Below, piece by piece: positions 8,655-20,309 of a stretch of DNA of 64,000 bases. Every line of letters starts with the position of its first letter. Positions within the stretch are counted from its first letter, which is position 1. Below the pieces are notes generated by a model. It worked only from the letters and a program-made list of their open reading frames with translations. It did not search any database and was not told the origin of the DNA. Source of the stretch: Acinetobacter lwoffii (GTDB lineage Bacteria > Pseudomonadota > Gammaproteobacteria > Pseudomonadales > Moraxellaceae); the NCBI RefSeq assembly GCF_015602705.1, contig NZ_CP059081.1, positions 1,993,702-2,057,701 of the forward strand, read 5' to 3'. The position numbers and the translations under genes were made by a program.

Positions 8655-9725
8655 CTAAAGATATTTGGCACTATACTCATGTACGGTATCAATAAATGCT
8701 TTTGGATTCGCCGGATCAACCCACTGGGTAATACCATGACCTAAATTGGCAACATAACCGGTTTTCTCGCCATTGGCATAGGCATCATCCAGCATGGCTT
8801 TTGTCGCTTTAATGATGGTGTCTGATGAACCATATAAAGTTGCAGGATCCAGGTTACCCTGAAGTGCTGCACGACCAGCAACCGTTTGACGAGCGACATT
8901 CAATGGCGTGGTCCAGTCCAGACCAAATGCATCTGCGCCTGTCGTAATCATCGGTTCCAACCATTGACCGCCACCTTTGGTAAACAGAATTACCGGAATC
9001 TTGCGGCCGTCTTTCTCACGTTGCAAACCAGCGACAATCTTCTGCATATAGTTCAGCGAGAACTCGATATATTCACGATGTGCTAATGCCCCACCCCAAC
9101 TATCAAAGATCTGTACCGCTTGTGCACCCGCATAGATCTGCGCATTCAAATATTCAGTCACTGCATCAGCCAGACGATCCAGTAAAGCATGCAAAACTTC
9201 AGGCTGCGCATACATCATCTGTTTGGTAAAACGGAAATCCTTGCTTGAACCGCCTTCGACCATATACGTTGCCAGAGTCCATGGACTGCCCGAGAAACCA
9301 ATCAGAGGAACCTGACCGCCCAAGGCTGAACGAATGGTCGAAACGGCATTCATCACATAATCCAGATCCGACTTGGCATTAAATGCAGGCAGATTGGCGA
9401 CATCCTGTTCGGTACGGATGGTCTTGTGAAATTTCGGGCCTTCACCGGCTTCAAAATACAGCCCCAGTCCCAAAGCATCCGGAACCGTCAAGATATCCGA
9501 GAATAAAATCGCGGCATCAAGATCATAACGGCGTAAAGGCTGCAAAGTTACTTCACAGGCCAGTTCAGTATTCTTGCAAAGCGAAAGGAAATCTCCTGCC
9601 TTGGTACGCGTTTCGCGGTACTCAGGCAAATAACGGCCAGCCTGACGCATCATCCATACTGGCGTAGCATCTACAGGCTCACGCAACAATGCGCGCAGAA
9701 AACGATCATTTTTTAAGGTCGTCAT
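8655..9725 (-). CDS. hemE: Uroporphyrinogen decarboxylase
   Basis: Decarboxylates uroporphyrinogen III to coproporphyrinogen III in haem synthesis (cytoplasm, no cofactor). The 356-residue length is typical. The N-terminal signature [16 protein letters not shown] with the substrate-binding Arg residues is intact, as are [13 protein letters not shown] with the catalytic Asp, [13 protein letters not shown], and QIFDSWGG. The C-terminal LGHGI block closes the active site. It leads a two-gene unit with the DUF817 membrane protein. The divergent neighbour is an L,D-transpeptidase gene, leaving about 200 bases for both promoters. Confidence 0.97.
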   Translation of the reverse strand: MTTLKNDRFLRALLREPVDATPVWMMRQAGRYLPEYRETRTKAGDFLSLCKNTELACEVTLQPLRRYDLDAAILFSDILTVPDALGLGLYFEAGEGPKFHKTIRTEQDVANLPAFNAKSDLDYVMNAVSTIRSALGGQVPLIGFSGSPWTLATYMVEGGSSKDFRFTKQMMYAQPEVLHALLDRLADAVTEYLNAQIYAGAQAVQIFDSWGGALAHREYIEFSLNYMQKIVAGLQREKDGRKIPVILFTKGGGQWLEPMITTGADAFGLDWTTPLNVARQTVAGRAALQGNLDPATLYGSSDTIIKATKAMLDDAYANGEKTGYVANLGHGITQWVDPANPKAFIDTVHEYSAKYL

Positions 9726-9930
9726 TCACATTCCCATCTTTCTTTGACATTGCCAACATCATAGCAAAAAGGCCGCAGTTTTAATAACTTCTGGCAACTT
9801 TAAAAACCGATCGGATTGAACGGCAACCTAGTGATTTACACAAAACAACTACTGCATCTCCACATTTTTTCTGTAATACTTATAGTGTTTTTTCACATAG
9901 TTAAAGAAATAATTCTTAAGGTTGAGTTAC

Positions 9931-11154
9931 ATGTTCGTTCGCACAATGCTCGCTGTGAGTCTAGGTTGCATTTTCGCAGGTCAAGTTTTTGCCGCGTCTA
10001 CTGCTGAACAACCATTAAAACCCCAAGTGGTGACTGATGTTGCAGTGCAAGATCCGATTGATCCATTAGCAACTGAAGCTTCAGCGGCCCAAGCAGCACC
10101 TGCAGAAGCGCAAATTACTGCACAAGAACAACAAGACTTAAAACAGGCATCTGAAGAGCTGAATGAGCTACAGGATACCGAAGATCAGACTGCCTCTGTT
10201 GGCGCAGCACCAAATACCAAAGCACCGACTAACTCTGCGATGACCAAAGCTTCTTGGACTTTAGACGGTTTAAACAATGCCCAATGGTATGAAAATATCG
10301 GTGCAGGTCAATTCCCAGTTTACGCACGTGCGCATGTCATGCTGAATAATGCCCATGCATCACCAGGTGCGATTGACGGAACCAGCGGTAAAAATACACT
10401 AAAAGCCATTGCATCTTTCCAGCAAATGAATGGCATCAAGCCAACCGGTGTTTTGACTCAGGAAACCTGGGATAAACTAGTTGCACGTCAGGGTTCCAAG
10501 CCAACCTTTGTTGAATACACCATTACTGAAAAAGATCTGGCAGGCCCATTTGCCAAGTCTATTCCTTCAGATTATGCGTTACAGGCGAAAATGAAAGGCT
10601 TGTACTACACACGTGTCAGTGAAATGTTGAGTGAAAAATTCCATATGGATGAGAATTTCTTAAAGAAACTCAATCCAAATGCTAACTTTAATAAAGTTGG
10701 GGAAAAATTACTGGTCAGTAATGTACGTAATGACTTGCCTGAAGGTATTCACTTGATTGTTGCACATAAAGGTGCGAAACAACTGTACTTATTTAACAGT
10801 AAAAATCAAATGATCGCGTCATTCCCTGCCACCATTGGTAGTGCGGATACACCATCTCCGACCGGAACCTATAAAGTAACAGGTGTTGCACCAAACCCTT
10901 GGTACAGCTATTCACCGTCTAACTTTGTACAAGGTAAAAACTTAAAACCACTATCTTTACCACCGGGTCCTAACGGTCCTGTCGGGAATATCTGGATTGG
11001 TTTAAGCAAGAAATCATTTGGTATTCACGGAACACCAAACCCGTCTACCATTTCGAAAACAGCGTCACATGGTTGTATTCGTTTGACTAACTGGGATGCC
11101 AATGATCTTGGCCGTAAAGTCAAATCTGGGGTAACGGTTCGTTTCTTAGAATGA
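9931..11154 (+). CDS. L,D-transpeptidase with peptidoglycan-binding domain (YkuD family)
   Basis: A 407-residue exported enzyme that forms or modifies 3-3 peptidoglycan cross-links or attaches proteins to the wall. Signal peptide: MFVRTMLAVSLGCIFAGQVFA. Next comes a low-complexity Ala/Glu/Gln/Pro linker to about residue 90, then a peptidoglycan-binding domain (about 110-165, DGTSGKNTLKAIASFQQMNG). The YkuD catalytic domain covers about 260-407, with HGTPNPSTISKTASHGCIRL containing the catalytic His and Cys. I use ATG 9931 with AAGG upstream rather than the TTG three codons earlier. The mid-region LSEKFHMDENFLKKLNPN looks like a LysM remnant. The substrate class is known from the family; the specific role is not. 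Confidence 0.92.
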   Translation: MFVRTMLAVSLGCIFAGQVFAASTAEQPLKPQVVTDVAVQDPIDPLATEASAAQAAPAEAQITAQEQQDLKQASEELNELQDTEDQTASVGAAPNTKAPTNSAMTKASWTLDGLNNAQWYENIGAGQFPVYARAHVMLNNAHASPGAIDGTSGKNTLKAIASFQQMNGIKPTGVLTQETWDKLVARQGSKPTFVEYTITEKDLAGPFAKSIPSDYALQAKMKGLYYTRVSEMLSEKFHMDENFLKKLNPNANFNKVGEKLLVSNVRNDLPEGIHLIVAHKGAKQLYLFNSKNQMIASFPATIGSADTPSPTGTYKVTGVAPNPWYSYSPSNFVQGKNLKPLSLPPGPNGPVGNIWIGLSKKSFGIHGTPNPSTISKTASHGCIRLTNWDANDLGRKVKSGVTVRFLE

Positions 11155-11181
11155 TGATCGGTCTGCCGATTTGAATAAAAA

Positions 11182-11207
11182 TAGCCTGCTTTTGAGCGGG
11201 CTTTTTT
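11182..11207 (+). terminator. Terminator after the L,D-transpeptidase gene
   Basis: The stem AGCCTGCT / AGCGGGCT (one G-T pair) with a TTTG loop is followed by TTTTTT. Confidence 0.85.
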
Positions 11208-11334
11208 ATTCCTTATGTTTACTTTCAGCTCTTTCGTTGCAAAAATGCAATGATCTGTCGCCTATTTGAGATTTTTTCAGTTATAAAACGACAGTATGAT
11301 GATCTCAAGTTAAAAATAATGTCGAGATAAAATC

Positions 11335-12033
11335 ATGAATGCTTTTCTACATCCTAGCGAAAATCGTGGTCATGTAAAAATGGGCTGGCTGGAGTCTAAA
11401 CACAGTTTCTCATTTGGTAACTGGTATAACCCAAAGTATATGGGTGTCAGCGCTTTACGTGTCATTAATGATGACCTGATTGATGGACATCAGGGTTTTG
11501 GAACGCATCCACATGACAATATGGAAATCCTGACCTGTGTGCTGAAAGGAACCATTACCCATCAGGACAGCATGGGCAATCATGGCGGAATCGCTGCGGG
11601 TGAATGGCAACTGATGAGTGCAGGAACAGGTGTGCGGCACAGTGAAATGAACCAAGGCGACGAACAGGTCCATTTACTGCAAATCTGGATTATTCCAAAT
11701 GAACGTGATGCCAAGCCGAACTATCAGCAAATCCGTCTTGACCCGCATGAGCAACCGAACCAGTGGCATTTGATTTGTGGTCCGAATGACAATGCACCGA
11801 TGCATATTCGTCAGAATGCCGAAGTCAAAACTGCGGTGATTCAGCAAGGCCAAAGTCTGGAAGTGAAAGCGACCCAGCATATTAATTATGTACATGTTGT
11901 TTCTGGCACTGTCCAGATCGCTGAACATACAGTTGAAGCTGGCGGCGCAATTGCTTTTCTAGATGATACAGAAATTAAAGCAAGCGAAGATGCGCAAGTG
12001 ATCTGGTTTGATTTGCCGGAAGTACCCAACTAA
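11335..12033 (+). CDS. Pirin family protein
   Basis: A 232-residue bicupin of the bacterial pirin group (YhhW/YhaK type). The metal site is intact: His58 and His60 in THPHDN, His102 and Glu104 in RHSE. The N-terminal cupin contains HSFSFGNWYNP, typical of the family. Some bacterial pirins have quercetinase activity and others act as iron-dependent regulators; the substrate here cannot be told. The gene stands alone, with a terminator behind it. The C-terminal cupin lacks obvious metal ligands, as usual. Confidence 0.92.
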   Translation: MNAFLHPSENRGHVKMGWLESKHSFSFGNWYNPKYMGVSALRVINDDLIDGHQGFGTHPHDNMEILTCVLKGTITHQDSMGNHGGIAAGEWQLMSAGTGVRHSEMNQGDEQVHLLQIWIIPNERDAKPNYQQIRLDPHEQPNQWHLICGPNDNAPMHIRQNAEVKTAVIQQGQSLEVKATQHINYVHVVSGTVQIAEHTVEAGGAIAFLDDTEIKASEDAQVIWFDLPEVPN

Positions 12034-12053
12034 GCTTTTAAAGCTCTCAGCTC

Positions 12054-12092
12054 TAATGGCTATTGATCCCAGTGATTAATAGCCATTTTTTA
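12054..12092 (+). terminator. Terminator after the pirin gene
   Basis: The long stem AATGGCTATT / AATAGCCATT with a loop of about 13 bases is followed by TTTTT. Confidence 0.85.
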
Positions 12093-12368
12093 TACATATA
12101 ATCGTAAATAAGAAATAATAGGTGGCAATATCATAATAAGGTTTCCTAACTAAGAAAATTATGCCTGCTACCTATACAAATCCAACCAATTCTCATCACA
12201 TTTTTACCTAAGCAATGCATTATTTAGGTGAATATAAACTGATCCCTTTCCATGGAATCCAGTGCTGTATAGCTTTGATCATTCACGACTGGTTTGATAT
12301 TGTCTTTTGCAGCCATAAAGTGAATTAATCTTTTCATGTAGGTTAAATAAATAGAAGAGCATATCCGT
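12093..12368. other. AT-rich intergenic region before the methyltransferase gene
   Basis: Roughly 275 bases. The only structure I see is a weak hairpin near 12207-12231 (ACCTAA / TTAGGT). There is no convincing ORF or known RNA. It probably holds the promoter of the methyltransferase gene. Confidence 0.3.
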
Positions 12369-13340
12369 ATGAACCAAATTTTAGAGATTCAAAGCAGCCC
12401 GCAGCAAGCTTTGCTTTATTTATTAGCCTTTTTAAAACAACAAGATTATCAGTTTACGACCATTACACCACTTTCCCACCAGCGAATTCTGAATCGGAAA
12501 AAGAATGAAATTTATAAGCACAGAACCCTTCAGGATATCTTTGGCTGGAATCTAAACTTTAAAAAAACTGATCTTGATCCCGTTCTGTTTGAATTATTGC
12601 AAGAACATCAACTTCTACAGGTTCAGGAAGATCAATACTTGAGTCAGATTCGAGTTTCTTCACTCGATGGCGAACTCTTTATTCATTCAGCTTTTCCGAC
12701 TACTCAGCAAGATGCGGTATTTTTTGGCCCGGATACGTATCGCTTTATCTATCATCTCAAGCAATATCTAGCCACTCAGCCTCGTCCTTTCAAACGGGCC
12801 GTGGAAATGTGTTGTGGCACTTCAGCAGCCGCGATCAGTATAGCCAGACATTTTCCAGATGTGAATGAAATTATGGTTGCAGACCTGAATCCCAAAGCCT
12901 TGCTCTATAGCCAGATTAATATCAGTCTTTCCAGCTTAAACCATATTCATCCGGTTCAAAGTAATTTATTTTCCAATCTTGATGGAAAATTTGATCTGAT
13001 TTTTGCTAATCCGCCGTATTTAATTGATCCGGATCAACGTCAATATCGTCATGGCGGTAATAAACTGGATGGCTGTGATTTATCATTCAGGATTATAAAA
13101 GAAGGTCTACAGCGGCTGAATGTTGGTGGACGTTTATTCCTCTATACTGGAGTAACTGTAACTGAGCATGGCAATCTGTTTTTGCAGCATCTTAAAAATT
13201 TGATGAAACAGCATCAAAATATAACTTGGTCCTATGAGGAAATTGACCCGGATATTTTTGGTGAAGAACTGGAACAGCCTGCTTACCAACATGTGCAAAG
13301 AATTGCTTTGGCTCTGATCAAGATTGAAGTAGGCGATTAA
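12369..13340 (+). CDS. SAM-dependent class I methyltransferase (HemK/RsmC-like)
   Basis: A 323-residue cytoplasmic protein. The C-terminal two thirds form a Rossmann methyltransferase: motif I is VEMCCGTSAAAISIAR, an acidic residue follows in VADLNPKA, and motif IV is FANPPYL. An NPPY tetrad is typical of N6-adenine, glutamine or guanine-N2 methyltransferases acting on DNA, release factors or rRNA. The N-terminal 120 residues form a separate domain that may bind the substrate. It is transcribed alone, and no restriction enzyme or modification partner lies nearby, so a housekeeping rRNA or protein target is more likely than DNA modification. The target is unknown. Confidence 0.75.
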   Translation: MNQILEIQSSPQQALLYLLAFLKQQDYQFTTITPLSHQRILNRKKNEIYKHRTLQDIFGWNLNFKKTDLDPVLFELLQEHQLLQVQEDQYLSQIRVSSLDGELFIHSAFPTTQQDAVFFGPDTYRFIYHLKQYLATQPRPFKRAVEMCCGTSAAAISIARHFPDVNEIMVADLNPKALLYSQINISLSSLNHIHPVQSNLFSNLDGKFDLIFANPPYLIDPDQRQYRHGGNKLDGCDLSFRIIKEGLQRLNVGGRLFLYTGVTVTEHGNLFLQHLKNLMKQHQNITWSYEEIDPDIFGEELEQPAYQHVQRIALALIKIEVGD

Positions 13341-13432
13341 AGAATATTTATTTATCAATTATGGAATTTTAAAATTTTGACTTTGTTCGCTATCAGCTTA
13401 TTTTAAATCGTTTTATTAAAATCATAAGCAAT

Positions 13433-13465
13433 AAAAAAACCCCAATCTTTCGACTAGGATTTTTA
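13433..13465 (-). terminator. Probable terminator of tRNA-Ser
   Basis: On the minus strand a 7-bp stem AATCCTA / TGGGGTT (with G-U pairs) leads directly into a run of seven T, a few bases after the tRNA 3' end. Confidence 0.55.
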
Positions 13466-13470
13466 AAATT

Positions 13471-13560
13471 TGGCGGAAGCGGTGAGATTCGAACTCACGG
13501 AGGACTCACACCCTCGTCGGTTTTCAAGACCGGTGCATTAAACCGCTCTGCCACGCTTCC
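13471..13560 (-). tRNA. tRNA-Ser(UGA)
   Basis: A 90-base class II tRNA with an encoded CCA. The acceptor stem pairs GGAAGCG with CGCTTCC. The anticodon loop CTTGAAA gives anticodon UGA. A long variable arm (CGAGGGTGTGAGTCCTCC region) and the TTCGAATC T-loop are present. It reads UCA and related serine codons. Confidence 0.97.
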
Positions 13561-13647
13561 ATGGGCGCAATAATACGGAGCTTTTGTCCGGCTGACAAGT
13601 GAAAATTACAGTGAATGCAATCAACTGCATATAGTTTCATCAAATCC

Positions 13648-15684
13648 TTACAGTTTTGCTGCTAATTCCGCTCCCTCACGAATGGCGCGCTTGGCATCGA
13701 GTTCAGCAGCCAGTTTTGCACCGCCAATAATATGATACTGCGCCAAGGTATTTTCCCCAGCACTCGGCATCAGGTCTTTTACCGATTCCTGACCTGCACA
13801 TACCACAATGGTATCCACACGCAATAATTGAGCATGGCCATCTACCTCAATCCATAAGCCTTCATCCGTGACAGATTTATATTGCACACCGCGCAACATC
13901 CGCACGGCATGTTTTTTTAACTGGGCACGATGTACCCAGCCTGAAGTCTTGCCTAGTCCTGCGCCAAGCGGTGTCTTTTTACGTTGTAATAGATAAATTT
14001 CCCGTACTGGAGGTTCTACTTCAGCACGCTGTAACCCGCCTTCAGTCACATAATCTGGATGAGAATCTACACCCCATTCACGTTTCCACTCATCTACAGG
14101 CTGTGGCTGTACCTGATGCGGCGGCTTTAATAAAAACTCCGACACATCAAAACCAATACCACCCGCGCCGATGACCGCAACACGATCACCGACAGGCGCA
14201 CCGCGTAGCACTTCTGCATAAGACAACACTTGTGGTGCCTGACTACCTTCGATATTCAAGGCACGCGGCACAACCCCTGTGGCCACAATCACCTCATCAA
14301 AACCTTCACGCTCCAACTGCTCGCGATTGACCCGGGTATTGAGACGCAGATCAACTCCGGTTTTTTCTAGCTGCACTTTAAAATAACGAATCGTTTCGTG
14401 AAATTCTTCTTTCCCCGGAATCACTTTAGCCAGATTGAACTGCCCGCCTACTTCATGACTGGCCTCAAACAAAGTGACATCATGCCCGCGACTGGCTGCG
14501 ACAGTAGCCGCTGACAGACCTGCAACACCACCACCAATCACTGCAATACTTTTCGGTTTTTTGGTTTTGACATAGACCAGTTCGGTCTCATAAGCGGCAC
14601 GCGGATTGACCAGACAGGTTGCGCGCTGGTTTTTAAAGGTATGATCCAAGCAAGCCTGATTACAGGCGATACAGGTATTGATTTCATCAACACGATTGGT
14701 TGCGGTTTTGTTGACCCAGAAAGCATCGGCCAAAAGTGGACGTGCCATCTGTACCATATCTGCCTGACCAGAGGCCAGAATCGCCTCGGCAGTGTCTGGC
14801 ATATTGATCCGGTTAGAGGCAATCACCGGCACCGAAACATGTTTCTTAACTTCAGAAGTGTAATCGACAAAAGCAGCTCGAGGCACGGAAGTCACAATAG
14901 TTGGAATACGTGCTTCATGCCAGCCAATCCCGGTATTGAGCAAAGTAATTCCTGCCTTTTCCAAAGCTTTAGCTACGGTAATCACTTCCTGCATGGTATT
15001 GCCATCATGTACCAAATCGAGAAGTGACAAACGGAAACAGATAATAAATTTCTCACCAATTTCAGCGCGAATCGCTTTAACAATTTCTACGGCAAAACGC
15101 ATCCGGTTTTCAATCGGGCCGCCCCAACGGTCAATACGCTGATTGACATGACGACTTAAAAACTGATTCAGCAAATAGCCTTCAGAACCCATAATTTCTA
15201 CGCCATCGTAGCCGGCTTTTTTGGCAATGCTGGCAGTTTTCACATAATCCTGAATGGTATTCAGGATCTGTTTATCTGACATTTCACGCGGTTTAAAAGG
15301 AGAAATTGGTGATTTGATCGGGCTGGCCGAAACCACAAAAGGCTGATAGCCATAACGTCCGGCATGCAGAATCTGTAAAAGAATTTTAGCACCATGCTTA
15401 TGCACTGCATGTGTCACCAGACGATGTGGTGCAATATCGCCCAAGGTATTCATGGTACCGCCCGCCGGCAACAGCCAGCCTTGACGGTTTGGCGATATTC
15501 CACCTGTAATCAGCAGACCCACACCACCCTTTGCACGTTCGCCAAAATAAGCTGCCAGTTTAGGATAGTTATAGAAGCGGTCTTCCAGACCAGTATGCAT
15601 CGACCCCATCACCACCCGGTTTTTAATGGTGGTAAAACCCAAATGCAGTGGCTTTAAAATGTTGGCATAGCGCGTCGTGGTCAT
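13648..15684 (-). CDS. fadH: NADPH-dependent 2,4-dienoyl-CoA reductase
   Basis: Reduces 2,4-dienoyl-CoA during beta-oxidation of unsaturated fatty acids. The 678-residue length fits E. coli FadH. The N-terminal Old Yellow Enzyme barrel (about 1-350) binds FMN (RWGGPIENRMRF). A 4Fe-4S cluster follows in CIACNQACLDHTF plus the later TCLVNP Cys. The C-terminal half has FAD and NADPH Rossmann motifs (AVIGGGVAGLSAA and VAVIGAGGIGFD). The start is ATG 15684, with AGGGA about seven bases upstream; an ATG 12 codons earlier is too close to its AAGGGA. It is monocistronic, between tRNA-Ser and a small membrane protein on the same strand. Confidence 0.93.
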   Translation of the reverse strand: MTTTRYANILKPLHLGFTTIKNRVVMGSMHTGLEDRFYNYPKLAAYFGERAKGGVGLLITGGISPNRQGWLLPAGGTMNTLGDIAPHRLVTHAVHKHGAKILLQILHAGRYGYQPFVVSASPIKSPISPFKPREMSDKQILNTIQDYVKTASIAKKAGYDGVEIMGSEGYLLNQFLSRHVNQRIDRWGGPIENRMRFAVEIVKAIRAEIGEKFIICFRLSLLDLVHDGNTMQEVITVAKALEKAGITLLNTGIGWHEARIPTIVTSVPRAAFVDYTSEVKKHVSVPVIASNRINMPDTAEAILASGQADMVQMARPLLADAFWVNKTATNRVDEINTCIACNQACLDHTFKNQRATCLVNPRAAYETELVYVKTKKPKSIAVIGGGVAGLSAATVAASRGHDVTLFEASHEVGGQFNLAKVIPGKEEFHETIRYFKVQLEKTGVDLRLNTRVNREQLEREGFDEVIVATGVVPRALNIEGSQAPQVLSYAEVLRGAPVGDRVAVIGAGGIGFDVSEFLLKPPHQVQPQPVDEWKREWGVDSHPDYVTEGGLQRAEVEPPVREIYLLQRKKTPLGAGLGKTSGWVHRAQLKKHAVRMLRGVQYKSVTDEGLWIEVDGHAQLLRVDTIVVCAGQESVKDLMPSAGENTLAQYHIIGGAKLAAELDAKRAIREGAELAAKL

Positions 15685-15823
15685 AACAAATCCCTGATTA
15701 TATTTGGCTGAGCAAGTCATTCCCTTACTTTAACTGATTTTCAGCGGCTTTTTATGACCCGGAGTTCAGCATTTTCAGGCACAAATATCAATCTTCGAAA
15801 CAGTTCTTTCTATACATGACGAA

Positions 15824-16177
15824 TTAGTTCTGCCATTGTCGTGCGCTGGATTTCCATAATGCAATCACGCCCAATACTGTACCAATTGGAAAACTCAGCA
15901 ACATCAGAATAGCCATTATTCTGGATAAAGTACGTCCTGAACCATTGCCCTGCTTCACCTTTATACTGGCCTGGATATTAAAAAACATCAACAAGCCTAA
16001 AAGCAGCAGCACCACACCTAAACTCAGCATGGAAATACTGGATTGCTGATATTCAAGATATAAAAACAGCACTGTACTAAAACCAATCAGGCCGGCATAA
16101 ATCCCATGTAACAGTGCCAGCGTTTCATTCTTAGCTTTAGGATTTAAATTAGGTAAAGGTGGAATGCGAGTCGCCAT
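15824..16177 (-). CDS. Small integral membrane protein, unknown function
   Basis: A 117-residue protein with a Pro/Asn-rich N-terminus (MATRIPPLPNLNPKAKNE) and three strong hydrophobic helices (about residues 22-43, 50-70 and 85-110). No domain is recognised and no catalytic motif is visible. It ends 140 bases before fadH on the same strand, so cotranscription is possible but not shown. The divergent argG start is 248 bases away. Confidence 0.65.
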   Translation of the reverse strand: MATRIPPLPNLNPKAKNETLALLHGIYAGLIGFSTVLFLYLEYQQSSISMLSLGVVLLLLGLLMFFNIQASIKVKQGNGSGRTLSRIMAILMLLSFPIGTVLGVIALWKSSARQWQN

Positions 16178-16422
16178 GCTTTTATTCCTGTTTTATCTGG
16201 TTTTTAACTTTATTCGGGTGAATATAACCAATTTCTTCCGTTTTCAGCAGGATTCTGGTGAAAATCGTGCGATTTATGATTATTTAAGCCTATTGAATAG
16301 AGATTTTAAAACGAGTTTTTCTTTTCTAAAGCAAACCTAAATAAATTAATGATACAATTGATGCAATATGTATTTTTTCAGGCCACCAATTCTGGCGTGC
16401 CTATTTCATATCATTAGGATGA

Positions 16423-17766
<1,344 letters not shown>

Positions 17767-17789
17767 GTTTTAGTCCTTTTTAGTTTCAT

Positions 17790-17820
17790 AAAAAACCGCT
17801 CCTGATGAGCGGTTTTTTAT
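17790..17820 (+). terminator. Bidirectional terminator between argG and the cyclase gene
   Basis: The stem AAAAAACCGCT / AGCGGTTTTTT with a 7-base loop is symmetrical, so it can stop transcription from both convergent genes. Confidence 0.9.
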
Positions 17821-17850
17821 TGAGGGTTCGTTTATTGATTGTAATAATCT

Positions 17851-19122
17851 CTAACCATTTGCGATATCTGAATTGACTGAACGAATGGACTGATAATAAA
17901 TCTGGTTGCGTCCAAGCTGTTTGGCACGATATAGCGCCTGATCCGCGATTCCCAATAAGGCGTCTTTATCAATATCATCTTCACCACGATAAACGGTAAT
18001 GCCTAAACTGATGGTGATATGTTTCGCAACCGAGGATTTTTCATGCGGGATTTCCAGACGGTCAATCGCCTTAAAAATATTTGAAGCCACTGCATAAGCA
18101 CCATGTGCGTCCGTTTCTGGCAAGAGCACTACAAACTCCTCCCCGCCATAACGTGCGACAAAGTCCATATGACGAATGGCATTCTTGATGGTTTTGGCAA
18201 TAGTCGAAATGACATCATCACCTTTCTGATGCCCATAAAAATCGTTGTAATTTTTAAAGAAATCTACATCGATAAACAGAATTGCCAATGCCGTTTCTTC
18301 ACGATGTGCACGTTCGAAATGGACTTGCAGCGTCTCATCAAAAGTCCGTCGATTGGAAATCTTGGTCAGCTCATCGTACTGACTCAAATGTAATAATTCG
18401 TTGGTATGGATACGCTGGATCTGCTCACTGATTCTGGCGCGAATGCTATAGAGAAATATCACACGTTCACGGGCAAAAATCATATGGCTAATCACATAAC
18501 CCAGCAAGCAACTTCCAATTAAAATCCGGCCAAAAACCATAGGATTAAATTCAACTGAAAGGCTAAACAATACAAGAATAGTAGTTACCGCAGCGAGTAA
18601 TCCGGTGACCAGCATCTGAATCGGTCTAATACCGGTCAGAATATAACCCAGGATATACACGATCGTGACTATGGCCATGGACTGATGCTGCAAGGCATCA
18701 GTTTTAATCGACATGGTAATGCATGAAATTGACACCTGTATCCAGAACACCAACAGCATCGAAGCCTGCGGGAAAAAGCGCTTGATCTTGGGTAAACAGG
18801 AGAATATATAAAAAATGATTAATGACATGCCACCATTGAGCAGGCCCAGCATACACAGGACAAAATCATGTACGAAATATTCTTTGCTGATGCTCCAGTA
18901 ATCTGTAGGAATCATTACCACTAAAAAAAGGAAATAGGCTAGTACTCCAGCCCAGACATATTTTTCGACATGTTTACGGGCGCGTTCCAGATTTTTGGTC
19001 CAGAATTCTTGTTCCAGATTTTGTGGGAACACCGGGCCTACACGCTGGCTTTGCCGTGTAATCAGTTGTTCTATGTCTTCTTTATCATCTTGCAATTTCG
19101 CTAGATTGTACTTGTATTCCAT
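17851..19122 (-). CDS. Membrane-bound GGDEF diguanylate cyclase
   Basis: A 423-residue protein. The N-terminus is a cytoplasmic charged stretch, followed by six hydrophobic helices (about residues 50-215) that form an unassigned membrane sensor region. A short coiled-coil linker leads to a C-terminal GGDEF domain (from about 245) with the active signature RYGGEEF and FLIDVDFFKNYNDFYGHQKGD-type metal and nucleotide residues. It should make c-di-GMP at the inner membrane. The ATG at 19122 is used; a TTG two codons upstream is possible, and neither has a clear ribosome site. It is the second cyclase in this window and diverges from pyrC. Confidence 0.9.
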   Translation of the reverse strand: MEYKYNLAKLQDDKEDIEQLITRQSQRVGPVFPQNLEQEFWTKNLERARKHVEKYVWAGVLAYFLFLVVMIPTDYWSISKEYFVHDFVLCMLGLLNGGMSLIIFYIFSCLPKIKRFFPQASMLLVFWIQVSISCITMSIKTDALQHQSMAIVTIVYILGYILTGIRPIQMLVTGLLAAVTTILVLFSLSVEFNPMVFGRILIGSCLLGYVISHMIFARERVIFLYSIRARISEQIQRIHTNELLHLSQYDELTKISNRRTFDETLQVHFERAHREETALAILFIDVDFFKNYNDFYGHQKGDDVISTIAKTIKNAIRHMDFVARYGGEEFVVLLPETDAHGAYAVASNIFKAIDRLEIPHEKSSVAKHITISLGITVYRGEDDIDKDALLGIADQALYRAKQLGRNQIYYQSIRSVNSDIANG

Positions 19123-19274
19123 TGCCAAGTATTTATGTAATTTTTTTATTAATTTTAAAATAACATACTTTTTAAAATTAATTTATACATATCCCTTATT
19201 TTGTAGCGCTTTCTCGTTACCATTTTTACTATAGATGGATTATCATTTGTTTTATTTGTTCGACTGAATTTGCC

Positions 19275-20309
19275 TTGAATACGATTACGATTCTCCAGCC
19301 AGATGATTGGCACGTTCACCTGCGTGATGGTTTAGCACTTCAACGTACTGTTCCCGATTTAGCCAAGCAGTTTTCTCGCGCCATTTGCATGCCAAATCTG
19401 GTGCCACCCGTTAAAACTGTCGAAGAGGCCAATGCCTACCGTGAACGTATCATGGCACATGTGCCTGAAGGGGTAAATTTCGACCCGCGTATGGTGCTGT
19501 ATTTCACTGACAACACCCCGGCAAGCGAAGTTAAAAAGATCAAAGAATCTGCGCATGTCAATGCCATCAAGCTCTATCCTGCGGGTGCGACCACCAACTC
19601 CGATAGTGGTGTGAGCGATATGAGCAAAGTCTACGGCGTAATTGAACAGCTTGAAGAACACCAAGTGCCTTTATTGCTACATGGTGAAGTGACGCATAAT
19701 CATGTCGATATTTTTGACCGTGAAAAGCGTTTCCTGGATGAAGTGCTGGCTCCCTTACTCAGACAATTTCCCAAGCTGAAACTGGTGCTCGAACACATCA
19801 CCACCAGCGAAGCAGCAAACTTTGTACTTGAGCAAGACCGTAATGTCGCTGCAACCATTACGCCGCAACATTTATTGTTTAACCGCAATGACATGCTGGT
19901 TGGTGGGATCAAGCCGCATTTCTACTGCTTGCCGATTTTAAAACGTCAAACGCATCAGCAAACTTTGCTGGAAGTCGCAACCAGCGGTAATCCTAAATTT
20001 TTCCTGGGAACAGATAGCGCGCCGCATTCAAAAAATGCAAAAGAAAATGCGTGTGGCTGTGCAGGATGTTATAGTGCGCCGACTGCCATTGAGCTGTATG
20101 CTCAGGCATTTGATCAGGTGGGTAAAATTGAACGCCTGGAAGGTTTTGCCAGCCATTTTGGTGCAGACTTCTATGGCCTGCCACGTAATACCAATACCAT
20201 TACCCTGGTTAAAGAAGATCAAGTAATCCCTGAAAGTTTAGACTATCTGGATGGTGAACAGATTATCCCACTGTATGCTGGTAAAACCATTCAATGGAGA
20301 AAAGTGTGA
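19275..20309 (+). CDS. pyrC: Dihydroorotase
   Basis: Zinc enzyme of de novo pyrimidine synthesis that closes carbamoyl-aspartate to dihydroorotate. The 344-residue length fits class II dihydroorotases. Metal ligands are visible: DWHVHLRDG near the N-terminus, the carboxylated Lys in [18 protein letters not shown], and the catalytic Asp in GTDSAPH. The start codon is TTG; no ATG or GTG nearby would keep the conserved [13 protein letters not shown] beginning. The stop overlaps the rnt start by four bases (GTGA), so the two genes are translationally coupled. Confidence 0.95.
   Translation: MNTITILQPDDWHVHLRDGLALQRTVPDLAKQFSRAICMPNLVPPVKTVEEANAYRERIMAHVPEGVNFDPRMVLYFTDNTPASEVKKIKESAHVNAIKLYPAGATTNSDSGVSDMSKVYGVIEQLEEHQVPLLLHGEVTHNHVDIFDREKRFLDEVLAPLLRQFPKLKLVLEHITTSEAANFVLEQDRNVAATITPQHLLFNRNDMLVGGIKPHFYCLPILKRQTHQQTLLEVATSGNPKFFLGTDSAPHSKNAKENACGCAGCYSAPTAIELYAQAFDQVGKIERLEGFASHFGADFYGLPRNTNTITLVKEDQVIPESLDYLDGEQIIPLYAGKTIQWRKV

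Noticed and set aside
12369..13340. DNA modification methyltransferase of a restriction or defence system
   Set aside because: NPPY alone is also found in rRNA and protein methyltransferases, and no nuclease or defence gene is nearby.
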